DNA of 17,126 bases from DASPWV01 sp046727855 (GCA_046727855.1 JBKPDL010000109.1:1-17126), one strand, 5' to 3'. Shown: positions 1-7,863, counted from the first letter of the stretch. The notes: generated from the sequence alone by a model not told the origin. A program made the numbers and translations.

Positions 1-1
1 C

Positions 2-1189
2 GACATCACGCCCGAGAGCCGGATCATGTTCGACCGCGAGATCCGCACGCGCACGGCGAAGATTGCACCGTTCCTGACGTATGACGAAGACCCGTATCCA
101 GTCATCGACGATGGACGATTGTTCTGGATTCTCGATGCGTACACGACTTCATCCGGGTTCCCGTACTCGACAGCCTCGACGAACAACATCAACTACATCC
201 GAAACTCCGTGAAAGTTGTGGTCGACGCCTATCACGGTGCAGTGACCTACTATCTCGCCGAGCCCACCGACCCTATTGCGCAGACGTTGACGCACGTGTT
301 TCCGACGCTTCTTCGTCCGTTGTCGGAGATGCCCGAAGGGTTGCGGCGCCACGTGCGCTACCCGGAAGGAATCTTCCGCCTGCAAGCGGCGGTGTATTCG
401 ACCTACCACATGACGAACCCGAGCGTGTTTTACAACAAAGAGGATCAGTGGGAGGTGCCGAGCATCGATCGCGGTGCTGATACCGTGCGGATGGAGCCGT
501 ACTACACGATTATGAAGTTGCCAGACGAGCAGCGCGCGGAATTCATTCAGATGCTGCCTTTCAATCCGCGGAGCCGTGACAATCTCGCATCGTGGATGGT
601 GGCGCGCAGCGACGGCGATCGCTACGGGCAACTCCTGGTGTTTCGGTTTCCCAAGCAGAAACTTGTTTTTGGTCCGCGGCAAGTCGTCGCGCGCATCAAC
701 CAGGACCAGGTGATCTCGCCGCAGATTACGCTCTGGAACCAGCAGGGATCGGAAGTGATTCAGGGAACGCTGATGGTGATTCCGATCGAGGAGTCGCTGC
801 TCTACGTGCGGCCTCTCTATCTACGTGCGCAGGCTGGACGCATCCCCGAGCTCACGCGTGTCATCGTCGCCTACCAGAATCAGATCGTCATGGAGCGCAC
901 GCTCGACGGCGCGTTGGCGCGCCTGTTCGGTGGACCGCTGGCCGCATCCGGCCGACCGGGTACACCTGTCGCACCCGTCGCACCGGGCGCACCTGAGCAC
1001 CGCATCGCACCTGCCGCACCTTCCGCACCCGGGGCGATGAGCGAAGGCGATCTGCAGCAGCTCGCCGCCGATGCACAAGCGACCTACGAGCGCGCGCTCG
1101 CCGCGCAACGAGCGGGCGATTGGGCAAAGTATGGGGAAGAGATCCGGCGCCTGGGCAACGTGCTGCAGAAGATGCGAAAACCTGATTAA
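2..1189 (+). CDS. UPF0182 family membrane protein, C-terminal part (5' end outside window)
   Basis: The reading frame is open from the window edge (frame starting at base 2) to a TAA at 1187-1189, so only the last ~395 residues are visible; the ATG at base 26 is internal. The segment around DREIRTRTAKIAPFLTYDEDP, followed by FWILDAYTTS, FPYS, INYIRNSVKVVVDAY and YPEGIFRLQA, matches what is known of the UPF0182 (COG1615) family. Those proteins are about 900 residues long, with an N-terminal multi-spanning membrane part and a long extracytoplasmic C-terminal part. Only the soluble part is seen here and no membrane helix is visible. Function is unknown for the family. The tail has a Pro/Ala-rich linker (encoded at about 950-1036), then a short charged helix ending in RLGNVLQKMRKPD, a common C-terminal arrangement in this family. 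Family assignment is firm; role is not. Confidence 0.9.
   Translation, partial: DITPESRIMFDREIRTRTAKIAPFLTYDEDPYPVIDDGRLFWILDAYTTSSGFPYSTASTNNINYIRNSVKVVVDAYHGAVTYYLAEPTDPIAQTLTHVFPTLLRPLSEMPEGLRRHVRYPEGIFRLQAAVYSTYHMTNPSVFYNKEDQWEVPSIDRGADTVRMEPYYTIMKLPDEQRAEFIQMLPFNPRSRDNLASWMVARSDGDRYGQLLVFRFPKQKLVFGPRQVVARINQDQVISPQITLWNQQGSEVIQGTLMVIPIEESLLYVRPLYLRAQAGRIPELTRVIVAYQNQIVMERTLDGALARLFGGPLAASGRPGTPVAPVAPGAPEHRIAPAAPSAPGAMSEGDLQQLAADAQATYERALAAQRAGDWAKYGEEIRRLGNVLQKMRKPD
950..1036 (+). repeat. Short tandem Pro/Ala-coding repeat in the UPF0182 gene
   Basis: A run of GCACC-containing units spaced mostly 9 bp apart encodes a Pro-Val-Ala / Ala-Pro-rich linker between the folded UPF0182 part and its C-terminal helix. 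Such linkers are common in this family; the repeat number probably varies between strains. Confidence 0.6.
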
Positions 1190-1214
1190 GTTGTCCATCC
1201 CTACATTTCATTGA

Positions 1215-2354
1215 ATGGACGTCCTGGTCATCGGCGCGGGTGCCTTTGGGGCCTGGACCGCGTGGTTTCTCAACGAAGCGGGTCACCGCGTCACGCTCGT
1301 CGACGCTTACGGGCCGGCAAACGCCCGCGCGAGTTCGGCGGATCACTCGCGCGTGATCCGATGCGGGTACGGCGCCGATGCGATCTACTCACAATGGGCG
1401 GCGGCGGCGCTCGGCGACTGGCGCTGGCTGTCGCGCGAGGCGGGTCGCGAGCTTGTCGTCACCTCCGGCGCCCTCTTCATGGGCGCGGCTGACGATGGCT
1501 ATATCCAAGCGACACATCGCACACTGTCGCAGCTCGGCATCGCCAACGAGCAACTCCATGGTGATGCCATCCACCGCCGCTTTCCACAGATCGATCCCGC
1601 CGGCATCGAGCGGGCGCTATTCGAGCCAAACGCCGGCGTCATTCGCGCGCGAGCAGCGCTGCAGGCGCTCGTTGATCTGATGCGTCCGCGCGCGTCGATC
1701 ACGTACCACGTGGGGTGCGTCGTTACACCCGACGAACAGCAAACAGCGCCGCAGTGGCGATTGATGAGCGGCGAGTCGCTCTCAGCGGACGTGGTGGTCT
1801 GCGCGTGCGGTCCGTGGCTACCCCGCTTGCTTCCATCGGCGGTTGGCGCGCGCATCCGCCCGACCCGGCAAGAAGTGCTGCACTACGGCGTGCCCACCGG
1901 CGATCACGCCTACTCGCTCGCGGCACTGCCGGTCTGGATTGATTTTCAAGCGGGCGTCTACGGAATTCCCGATTTCGATGGCCGCGGCTTCAAGATCGGC
2001 ATCGACCGGCATGGAGCTGCGATCGATCCTGACACTCACGATCGAGTGATCGATACCGCGCTCGTCGAGCGCACGCGTGCCTGGATCGGCACGCGCTTCC
2101 CGGGGCTGAAGGACACCCCCTTTGTGGACGGCCACGTCTGCCAATACGAGAACACGTCCAGCGGCGACTTCGTCATCGATCGCCATCCCGCGTGGCCGAA
2201 CGTGTGGATCGCGGGTGGAGGTTCGGGCCACGGCTTCAAACACGGACCGGCAGTGGGCCGCCATGTTGCGGCGCTGGTCAGTGGCGCCGCCGCGGTCGAC
2301 CCGCGCTTCGCGCTCACACACAAGACAACGTACGCTGCGCGCGCCGTGTATTAG
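1215..2354 (+). CDS. FAD-dependent amine oxidase, monomeric sarcosine oxidase / N-methyltryptophan oxidase-like (DAO family)
   Basis: A 379-residue protein, the usual length for the monomeric sarcosine oxidase branch of the D-amino-acid-oxidase fold. It has an N-terminal dinucleotide-binding motif GAGAFG (residues 7-12) with Asp30 ending the second strand. Arg46 and Arg49 in SRVIR correspond to the conserved arginines of sarcosine oxidase. Lys260 in GFKIG corresponds to the oxygen-activating lysine, and Cys309 in VCQYENT to the cysteine that carries covalent FAD. The C-terminal GGGSGHGFK segment is typical. The expected reaction is O2-dependent oxidation of a secondary or N-methyl amine, releasing H2O2, in the cytoplasm. 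The usual active-site His of sarcosine oxidase (SSHGD context) is replaced by Ala42, so the substrate is uncertain. It starts at ATG 25 bp after the UPF0182 stop, with no clear Shine-Dalgarno. Its TAG overlaps the stop of the convergent receptor gene. Confidence 0.85.
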   Translation: MDVLVIGAGAFGAWTAWFLNEAGHRVTLVDAYGPANARASSADHSRVIRCGYGADAIYSQWAAAALGDWRWLSREAGRELVVTSGALFMGAADDGYIQATHRTLSQLGIANEQLHGDAIHRRFPQIDPAGIERALFEPNAGVIRARAALQALVDLMRPRASITYHVGCVVTPDEQQTAPQWRLMSGESLSADVVVCACGPWLPRLLPSAVGARIRPTRQEVLHYGVPTGDHAYSLAALPVWIDFQAGVYGIPDFDGRGFKIGIDRHGAAIDPDTHDRVIDTALVERTRAWIGTRFPGLKDTPFVDGHVCQYENTSSGDFVIDRHPAWPNVWIAGGGSGHGFKHGPAVGRHVAALVSGAAAVDPRFALTHKTTYAARAVY

Positions 2355-4948
2355 AAGGAGAAGCGGGAGCCGAGCTCGACGCGACGCGCGGCTTGCGCCG
2401 AAGTGGCGAGACCGAACATCGGCGACGTCAGCACTCCGACGTACGAACCGTAGTTGACCCGATTGAAGACGTTGATCACGAACAAATACATCTCGAGCCG
2501 CTTGCTTGGTTCGCGCTGACCACCGGGTCCGCCGGGCCCTCGTCCTCCTGGTCCACCAGGACCGCGAGGCGGCCCGCCTCCGGGACCACGCTGGCCGAAG
2601 AACCCCCGCTGCCCGCTCACCGGCCGGCCCGTGATCGTCCACCCAAGCCGAATGTCGGCCTGCGCGATTGGCGCTCCACGCCGGCTATTGCGCTCCTCAC
2701 CCGCAGGCCGATCGTTGAAAATCGCGTCGACGTTTTCGTCTCTGCCCGTCGTCACGTTATATGGCGTCCCCGACATCCAGCGGCCGTAAATCGATGCGCT
2801 GAGTCCCCACGCTGACGGTCCGACGGGTCCGCCAATGTTGCCGTTGACGCGATGCGGCGAGTCGCCGCGCGACGCCGCCCATTCCGTGTCGAACGTGCCA
2901 AGCGGCGGCGGCGTGAGCGCATCGTCGGCATCGTTCATGATGTGCGAGTAGCTGTAGCGGAGGTTGCCGAACATGCCACGTCGCGGAGACAACGACAGGT
3001 CGACATTGAGGCCCGCAAACGTGGAACGGCCGATCGATTGCACCAGCAGCATGCGGCCGAACTCCACATTCGGGCGCGCACCGTTGATGGGCGCGTTCAC
3101 GTCGATTGAACGAAATTCATTGCTGGCGTGCTGGTAGAACGACTCGAAGCCGACACGCCAGCCCTGGCGAATCTGATGATCGATTCCGATCGATACACGT
3201 TGGAACCGCGGCAATTCCGCCGTGTCGGCGAGTAGCAGCCGTGTCGGCGGATCGCGCCGCGTCGACGGCGTGCCCTGGCCGTACGCGTCCGGATAACCCG
3301 GATCGCGAATGATGATTTCCTGTTCGGTTGATCCTTGTGCCAGGCGGATGGTTTCCTCTTCGATGCGCGTCGGCATCCAGCCATAAAACCAACCATATCC
3401 GGCACGGAAATTCGTTTGGCCGCGGCGGAATTGCCGCGTCAGACCGAGGCGCGGCGCCAAGGCGCCACGATCATCGATGCCGGTCTGCCATTCGTAGCGC
3501 AGCCCCGCGCCAAACGACCATCGCGATCGCGTGGTCATCTCGACTTGCGCAAAGGCCGCGCCCTGCCCCACCCAAAACGCGAGCGGTTGAGCCCCGACGC
3601 GCTGTGTGAACGTCGCGGGACGGCCCGCCACATAGCCGTCGAGGTCGGTGAAAGTGAACGTCCCGAGCGCGTTCGTGAGCTGCCCCTGCTCGGCGTAGTT
3701 CCATTGCGTCTGAGCGCCGACGCGAAGCGTGTAGGGCCGCGTCATGAGCGTGAACATGTTGTCGCTCATCACCACGCGAGAGCGATTCGATCCCCGTACG
3801 GTGGCGCCGCCACCGCGAAACGCGTTCTGTACGATGACCGCCGGCGCGACAGTGTCCGGCGTAGCCGTCGTGCGGGTCTGGTCGTATTGGAAACGCACAT
3901 GAAACGGCCGCCGCTGCCCGCCTTCGAGCGATAAGCGTCCGGAATAATCGACCTCCTCGCGCCGGTATCCACGCTCCGGCAGATCGAGCTCAGAGATGCC
4001 TTGATTGCTGCGCTGATTGCTGCCGCGCTCGAGCGACGCGCGAAACAGCGTTCGCGGCGTGATCAGGCCTTCGGTGCGGAACGTGACCTCGAGATTGTCG
4101 GACGGCTGCGGCAGCGCCGCCACGAAAATGCCGCTGGGAGTGAGCGCGGAGATTCCCCGCGTGTCCTCGGAGGAGGCGCCTTCCACCTCGGTGGCAAACG
4201 ACATGCGATTGCGGACAACCGGTCCCGCAATGTATGCGTTCATGCGCGTCAGTGTCCCGCCCTTCGAGGTTCGCGCGAGTGCGTTGTGCGCCGACAAGCC
4301 GCTGGGCCGGACCAGCAATCCCGCGTTGCCACGCCAGCGATCGACGCCCGGTCGCGTGGCGATTTCGACGCGACCCTGACCGACCTGATGAAACTCCGCG
4401 GAGTACGCGTCGCGACGAATCACGACGCGCGCGATCTGATCGCGTGGAGGAAGACGATCGGATGTGAACCCGTCGACGCGAATCACGGCGCCGGGTCCGG
4501 CGATGTCTTCGAGCATCCGCAACAGCTCATCCGGCGCGTCGGGCAATTGGTCGATTTCGGCCTGGCTCAGCGTCTGTGTGAGCCCGCCCGTTTCGTCCTG
4601 CATCGCCGACACGCTGACGTCGGTCTCAATTGTCGCAATCGCCAGGCGGATCGTGATCTGCTGCGGCGGCCGCGCCGCGATCGCCTGCGACTGTTCGGCT
4701 GTGGCAAATCCTGAGGCAGACACGACCAGCTTGATCTCTCTGGCCGCCCCGAGCTTCACCAGGGCCAGGCCCTTCATGTCCGCGACGTACTCGCCGAGGA
4801 TGTCCGACCCGGAAACGACGATGATTTGCGCCTCCGGAATCGTCGCTCCCGATGGGTCTTCGACCCTTACCCAAACCTGGCGATCCTGGGCAAAAGCCGA
4901 CTCGGCGAGCAAAACACATAGCGCGACGCCAAGCGTTAGGCGCATCAT
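2351..4948 (-). CDS. TonB-dependent-receptor-like outer-membrane protein with N-terminal carboxypeptidase-regulatory-like domain
   Basis: An 865-residue protein that starts with a signal peptide (residues 1-20, cleavage predicted after AFA). A small beta-sandwich of the CarboxypepD_reg/Cna-B type follows (about 24-105: VRVEDPSGATIPEAQIIV to ITIRLAIA). Then comes a plug-like segment (about 110-200, with SQAEIDQLPD and IRVDGFTSDRLPPRDQI). The rest is a long region of alternating aromatic strands ending in RVELGSRFSF; the terminal Phe fits a beta-barrel assembly signal. This is the architecture of the large OmpA-like/TonB receptor family abundant in Acidobacteriota and used for uptake of large substrates. 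No clear TonB box is visible and the substrate cannot be told. A Gly/Pro-rich collagen-like tract lies near residues 782-812, just before the last strands. The gene stands alone, divergent from amrS and convergent with the amine oxidase gene. Confidence 0.85.
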   Translation of the reverse strand: MMRLTLGVALCVLLAESAFAQDRQVWVRVEDPSGATIPEAQIIVVSGSDILGEYVADMKGLALVKLGAAREIKLVVSASGFATAEQSQAIAARPPQQITIRLAIATIETDVSVSAMQDETGGLTQTLSQAEIDQLPDAPDELLRMLEDIAGPGAVIRVDGFTSDRLPPRDQIARVVIRRDAYSAEFHQVGQGRVEIATRPGVDRWRGNAGLLVRPSGLSAHNALARTSKGGTLTRMNAYIAGPVVRNRMSFATEVEGASSEDTRGISALTPSGIFVAALPQPSDNLEVTFRTEGLITPRTLFRASLERGSNQRSNQGISELDLPERGYRREEVDYSGRLSLEGGQRRPFHVRFQYDQTRTTATPDTVAPAVIVQNAFRGGGATVRGSNRSRVVMSDNMFTLMTRPYTLRVGAQTQWNYAEQGQLTNALGTFTFTDLDGYVAGRPATFTQRVGAQPLAFWVGQGAAFAQVEMTTRSRWSFGAGLRYEWQTGIDDRGALAPRLGLTRQFRRGQTNFRAGYGWFYGWMPTRIEEETIRLAQGSTEQEIIIRDPGYPDAYGQGTPSTRRDPPTRLLLADTAELPRFQRVSIGIDHQIRQGWRVGFESFYQHASNEFRSIDVNAPINGARPNVEFGRMLLVQSIGRSTFAGLNVDLSLSPRRGMFGNLRYSYSHIMNDADDALTPPPLGTFDTEWAASRGDSPHRVNGNIGGPVGPSAWGLSASIYGRWMSGTPYNVTTGRDENVDAIFNDRPAGEERNSRRGAPIAQADIRLGWTITGRPVSGQRGFFGQRGPGGGPPRGPGGPGGRGPGGPGGQREPSKRLEMYLFVINVFNRVNYGSYVGVLTSPMFGLATSAQAARRVELGSRFSF
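2513..2605 (-). repeat. Low-complexity Gly/Pro-rich coding tract in the receptor gene
   Basis: Codons here encode a run of GPGG, GGPG and GGRG units, about 30 residues long, inside the C-terminal third of the outer-membrane receptor. The DNA is an imperfect short tandem repeat rich in GGN-CCN codons. It probably forms a flexible extracellular or periplasmic loop between barrel strands. Such tracts can change length by slippage; that is inference. Confidence 0.7.
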
Positions 4949-5011
4949 CGCAGTTACGAATGGACCAGCCGTTCAATTTACTAGCGGCCGCCGGCGCGCG
5001 ACAATAAACAG
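4949..5011. promoter_or_regulatory. Divergent intergenic region between receptor gene and amrS
   Basis: These 63 bp must hold both start regions, since the genes on either side diverge. It is the AT-richest short stretch nearby in its middle (CAATTTACTA). Weak sigma-70-like matches exist: for amrS, TTACGA, 17 bp, TTTACT; for the receptor, TTGTCG, 17 bp, then a poor -10. Neither is convincing. A NotI-type palindrome GCGGCCGC lies at about 4984-4991. There is no clear Shine-Dalgarno before the amrS ATG. Confidence 0.3.
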
Positions 5012-6130
5012 ATGGCCACACTCGGGGACGTGCTCAGCGCCAAGACCCGCGAGGGAGATGTCTACGATCGTCTCGACCGCGACTGGGTTCGCTGTCACGC
5101 CTGCGGCCACGACTGCCCGATTCCACCGGGCGCTGTCGGCGTGTGCAAGGTTCGCTACAACGAGGGTGGCTCGTTGCGCGTGCCGTGGGGATACGTCGCC
5201 GGCGTACAGTGCGATCCGATCGAAAAGAAACCGTTCTTTCACGCCTGGCCCGGCGCGCTCGCCTACAGCTTCGGCATGCTCGGTTGCGATTTGCACTGCG
5301 CGTATTGCCAGAACTGGGTCACCTCGCAAGCGCTGCGCGACCCCGCCGCGGTTGCGCCGCCGCGTGATGTCGAACCAGACGACCTTGCGTCAGACGCGGT
5401 ACGGCAGGGCGCGCGGGTCGTCGTTTCCACGTACAACGAGCCGCTCATCACCGTCGAGTGGGGAGTTGCTGTGTTCAAGGCCGCGCGCGCCCGCGGGCTC
5501 GCCACCGGATTCGTCTCCAACGGCAACGCGACGGCGCAGGTGCTCGAGTATCTTGCGCCGTGGATCGATCTCTACAAGGTCGATCTGAAAAGTTTCGACG
5601 ATAAGCAATACCGCAAGCTTGGCGGCCGCCTTCAGCCGATTCTCGACACGATCAGTGCGTTGCACGCGCGCGGCTTGTGGCTGGAGCTGGTCACGCTGCT
5701 CGTGCCTGGCTTCAACGATTCCGAAGACGAGCTCACGAGGATGACGGAGTTCATCGCTTCGGTCTCACCGGAGATCCCTTGGCATGTGACAGCGTTTCAT
5801 CAGGACTATCGCATGACCGATCCGATGGACACCACGCCGGCGCAATTGATGGCGGCGGCTGGTCTAGGCAGACGCGCCGGCTTGAAGTACATCTACGCCG
5901 GCAATCTGCCCGGCATGGTCGGCGGTCTGGAGCACACGCGCTGCACGACTTGCGACGCCATGTTGATCGAGCGATACGGCTACGACATCAGGTCGTATCA
6001 CGTGACCGCAAATGGCACGTGTCCGTCGTGCGGAACGTCCGTGCCCGGCCGATGGGATCCTGCCTTCGGAGGGCAGATCGCATCACACCCGTTTCTCCCT
6101 CACGATCGGACGCGATTGCGGCTGTTCTAG
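5012..6130 (+). CDS. amrS: AmmeMemoRadiSam system radical SAM enzyme
   Basis: A 372-residue radical SAM protein. The cluster-binding motif CX3CX2C is Cys92, Cys96 and Cys99 (GCDLHCAYCQNW), the PflA-like form typical of AmrS (COG1180). It is flanked by a cysteine-rich N-terminal region (Cys28, Cys31, Cys35, Cys45, in RCHACGHDC and GVCKVR) and a C-terminal zinc-ribbon-like pair of CxxC motifs (RCTTCDAM and TCPSCG). Both are hallmarks of the family. The phrase PIEKKPFFHAWPG is also characteristic. AmrS usually occurs with AmmeMemoRadiSam A and B (MEMO1-like) proteins, but none is in this window. The modified substrate is not established. The ATG at 5012 has no strong ribosome-binding site, but the N-terminal residues fit the family. 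The gene faces moaA convergently across 271 bp. Confidence 0.9.
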   Translation: MATLGDVLSAKTREGDVYDRLDRDWVRCHACGHDCPIPPGAVGVCKVRYNEGGSLRVPWGYVAGVQCDPIEKKPFFHAWPGALAYSFGMLGCDLHCAYCQNWVTSQALRDPAAVAPPRDVEPDDLASDAVRQGARVVVSTYNEPLITVEWGVAVFKAARARGLATGFVSNGNATAQVLEYLAPWIDLYKVDLKSFDDKQYRKLGGRLQPILDTISALHARGLWLELVTLLVPGFNDSEDELTRMTEFIASVSPEIPWHVTAFHQDYRMTDPMDTTPAQLMAAAGLGRRAGLKYIYAGNLPGMVGGLEHTRCTTCDAMLIERYGYDIRSYHVTANGTCPSCGTSVPGRWDPAFGGQIASHPFLPHDRTRLRLF

Positions 6131-6224
6131 TCCCTCACTTCACTTGCGTTGCGAATCGTGGCAATGAAGTAAGCCGACTGCCGGGCGGAACGGCGCCGCC
6201 TTCGCGCGGCTTGCGCCGCTGGCG

Positions 6225-6246
6225 CTGAGCACGCGAGTGAGCTCAG
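6225..6246. terminator. Inverted repeat downstream of amrS, possible terminator element
   Basis: CTGAGC and GCTCAG form a 6-bp stem around a 10-nt loop, about 95 bp after the amrS stop. There is no T tract on either strand, so it is not a standard intrinsic terminator. It may be part of the diverged palindromic repeat seen in this gap. Confidence 0.3.
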
Positions 6247-6333
6247 GGTGGAGTTCGACAGGATCCCGCTCGCCCGAGAGAGAGTCTTGGAGACGCAATC
6301 AGCCTGCTCGTTGCACACGAGTCGACACTTTCG

Positions 6334-6357
6334 CGCTGCGCCGGATCAAGCGCAGCG
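6334..6357. terminator. 8-bp perfect hairpin downstream of moaA, possible terminator
   Basis: CGCTGCGC and GCGCAGCG pair perfectly around an 8-nt loop. The hairpin begins about 45 nt past the moaA stop on the minus strand. There is no U tract behind it, so termination would be Rho-dependent or hairpin-assisted at best. Its place between convergent genes suits a transcript-end structure. Confidence 0.4.
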
Positions 6358-6401
6358 GCCCTGCCGGAGCTGAGCAAGGCCAGCGAGGTCGAACGGCGAA
6401 C

Positions 6402-7418
6402 CTATCCGCCTCTGGTGTGCATTTCGAGGTGGGGATCCTTCTTCAGTGAGCCGATCGGAATCATCGGCGAGCGATCCCTCATCGCCAGCCGCGTTTCGGC
6501 ACCGCGATCGTGCCTGTTGCTCCAACCCCGCGCAATCAACGCCGCCAACTCCGCGTTCGACGCGCCGGCGCGAAGCGGTCCGCGGAGATCGGTGCCGCGC
6601 GTCGCATAGAGACACAAGTACCACATCCCGTCAGCCGTCAAGCGGCTCCGATCGCATGCGCGGCAAAACGGATCCGTCGTCGATGAAATGATCCCCACAA
6701 CGGTTCCGTCCGGCAGCCGGAAGCGATCAGCCGGGGCTGACGATTGCTCGTCGACCGGCTCGACGCGGCCGTAGTGGGATGCCAGCACGGCGAGCATCTC
6801 AGCGCGTGTTGTGACTTGATCCCAGCTCCAACGTGTGGCGCCGCCGACGTCCATGTACTCGATAAACCGGACTTCGCCGCCCCGCGCTTTCGCAAACTCA
6901 ACCATCGGCACGATCTCGTCGTCATTGATGCCTTTGATCACGACCATGTCGATCTTGAATCCGGGAAAGACGTCGGCCGCGGCGTTAATGCCGGCAACGA
7001 CGCGATCGAGCTCGTTTACGCGGGCGAGCCGCGCAAATCGATCCGGCTGCAACGTATCGAGGCTGACGGTCACGCGGTGAAGGCCGGCCCGTTCAAGATC
7101 GCGCGCCATCGGCGCGAAGAGCACGCCGTTGGTGGTCATGGCGAGATCGGCGATGCGATCCATTGCCGCCAGTCGCTCGACCAGAATGGGCAGATCCTTG
7201 CGCAGCAACGGCTCGCCGCCCGTGAGGCGCACGCGATTGACGCCGAGATCCGAGAAGACGTCAACGAGGCGATCGATCTCCTCGAAGTGAAGGATGTCTT
7301 CCTTCGGCAGCCACACGTACTCCTGCTCCGGCATACAGTACTGACACCGCAGATTGCATCGATCGGTGACAGAGAGCCGAAGATTGGCAAGCGGCCGGCC
7401 GAGGGCGTCGTGAATCAT
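6402..7418 (-). CDS. moaA: GTP 3',8-cyclase MoaA, molybdopterin biosynthesis
   Basis: MoaA is a radical SAM enzyme that rearranges GTP to 3',8-cyclo-7,8-dihydro-GTP, the first step of molybdenum cofactor synthesis. The protein is 338 residues from ATG 7418, normal for the family. It carries the N-terminal cluster motif Cys21, Cys25, Cys28 (DRCNLRCQYCMP), the TGGEPLLR segment, and the C-terminal cluster motif CX2CX13C (Cys252, Cys255, Cys269, in FCRACDRSRLTADG). It ends in the conserved Gly-Gly tail that reaches into the active site. I prefer ATG 7418 (MIHDALGRPLANLRLSVTDRCN) over the TTG at 7424 because it matches the usual MoaA N-terminus. It is the last gene of the minus-strand operon, 19 bp after the bacilliredoxin stop. 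The partner gene moaC is not in the window. Confidence 0.95.
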   Translation of the reverse strand: MIHDALGRPLANLRLSVTDRCNLRCQYCMPEQEYVWLPKEDILHFEEIDRLVDVFSDLGVNRVRLTGGEPLLRKDLPILVERLAAMDRIADLAMTTNGVLFAPMARDLERAGLHRVTVSLDTLQPDRFARLARVNELDRVVAGINAAADVFPGFKIDMVVIKGINDDEIVPMVEFAKARGGEVRFIEYMDVGGATRWSWDQVTTRAEMLAVLASHYGRVEPVDEQSSAPADRFRLPDGTVVGIISSTTDPFCRACDRSRLTADGMWYLCLYATRGTDLRGPLRAGASNAELAALIARGWSNRHDRGAETRLAMRDRSPMIPIGSLKKDPHLEMHTRGG

Positions 7419-7437
7419 GCTCAATGCTGCTCGGCGA

Positions 7438-7863
7438 TCATGCGCAGAACTGCCGGAACGCCTCTTCCAGCCGTTGAGCGATCGCCTGCGCCGGCTGGCT
7501 TTCGATGTCGCGGCGCTCCATCATGTAAACGAGCTTGCCGTCCTTCAGCAACGCGACCGATGGCGACGAAGACGGATACGGCGCCAGGTACGACCGGGCA
7601 CGTTCGGTGGCCTCGATGTCGCCGCCCGCAAATACTGTCGTCAGGTGATCCGGTCGCACCTCCCCGCGAAGCGACAACGCAATGCCCGGCCGCGCCTTAC
7701 CTGCGGCGCAGCCGCAAATCGAATTGACGACTACCAGCGTCGTGCCGGGCCGCTTCACGGCTTGATCGACCGCGTCCACGGTGCGAAGTTCTTCGAAGCC
7801 GACGCGCGTGAGCTCCTCGCGCATCGGGGCAATGAACGGTTCGGGATAGCGTTGCGTCAGCAT
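7438..7863 (-). CDS. Bacilliredoxin, BrxA/BrxB (YphP/YqiW) family
   Basis: A 141-residue thioredoxin-fold protein with the family's distinctive CGC active site (Cys50-Gly51-Cys52 in VNSICGCAAGKARP) and the usual C-terminal part (SSSPSVALLKDGKLVYMMERRDIE). Characterised bacilliredoxins remove bacillithiol from S-bacillithiolated proteins; outside Firmicutes the family is common but the thiol partner is less clear. It lies 7 bp after the small HPt-like gene and just upstream of moaA, so it is probably co-transcribed. The ATG at 7863 has only a weak ribosome-binding site, which suggests translational coupling to the upstream gene. A role in keeping thiols or iron-sulfur proteins reduced near MoaA is possible but is inference. 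Confidence 0.85.
   Translation of the reverse strand: MLTQRYPEPFIAPMREELTRVGFEELRTVDAVDQAVKRPGTTLVVVNSICGCAAGKARPGIALSLRGEVRPDHLTTVFAGGDIEATERARSYLAPYPSSSPSVALLKDGKLVYMMERRDIESQPAQAIAQRLEEAFRQFCA

Larger units (their letters stand above)
6131..6401. other. Convergent intergenic region with hairpins and degenerate repeats
   Basis: This 271-bp gap lies between the stops of amrS (+) and moaA (-), and I see no supported gene in it. It contains two inverted repeats (about 6225-6246 and 6334-6357, listed separately). It also has two diverged copies, in the same orientation, of a short motif: CTCAGGGTGGAGTTCGACAGG at 6242-6262, and a related GCTGAGCAAG...AGGTCGAAC at 6370-6394. The composition is GC-rich. 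A 63-codon open frame on the minus strand (6318-6127), rich in Ala, Arg and Ser, overlaps the end of amrS and is probably not a gene. Confidence 0.55.

Noticed and set aside
1818..2642. 274-codon open frame on the minus strand
   Set aside because: It is antisense to the amine oxidase gene and out of frame with the receptor gene, with Arg/Ala-rich composition typical of shadows.
4464..5588. 374-codon open frame on the plus strand
   Set aside because: It runs across the antisense of the receptor gene, the intergenic region and an alternative frame of amrS. Its Ser/Arg/Thr-rich composition has no recognisable motif.
6127..6318. 63-codon minus-strand frame in the amrS-moaA gap
   Set aside because: It has low-complexity Ala/Arg/Ser content, no ribosome-binding site and overlaps the amrS end; it more likely reflects decayed repeat DNA.
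7419..7424. TTG start two codons upstream for moaA
   Set aside because: ATG 7418 gives the standard MoaA N-terminus and is a better start codon.
6744..7727. 327-codon open frame on the plus strand
   Set aside because: It is antisense to moaA and the bacilliredoxin gene, both of which have clear catalytic motifs.
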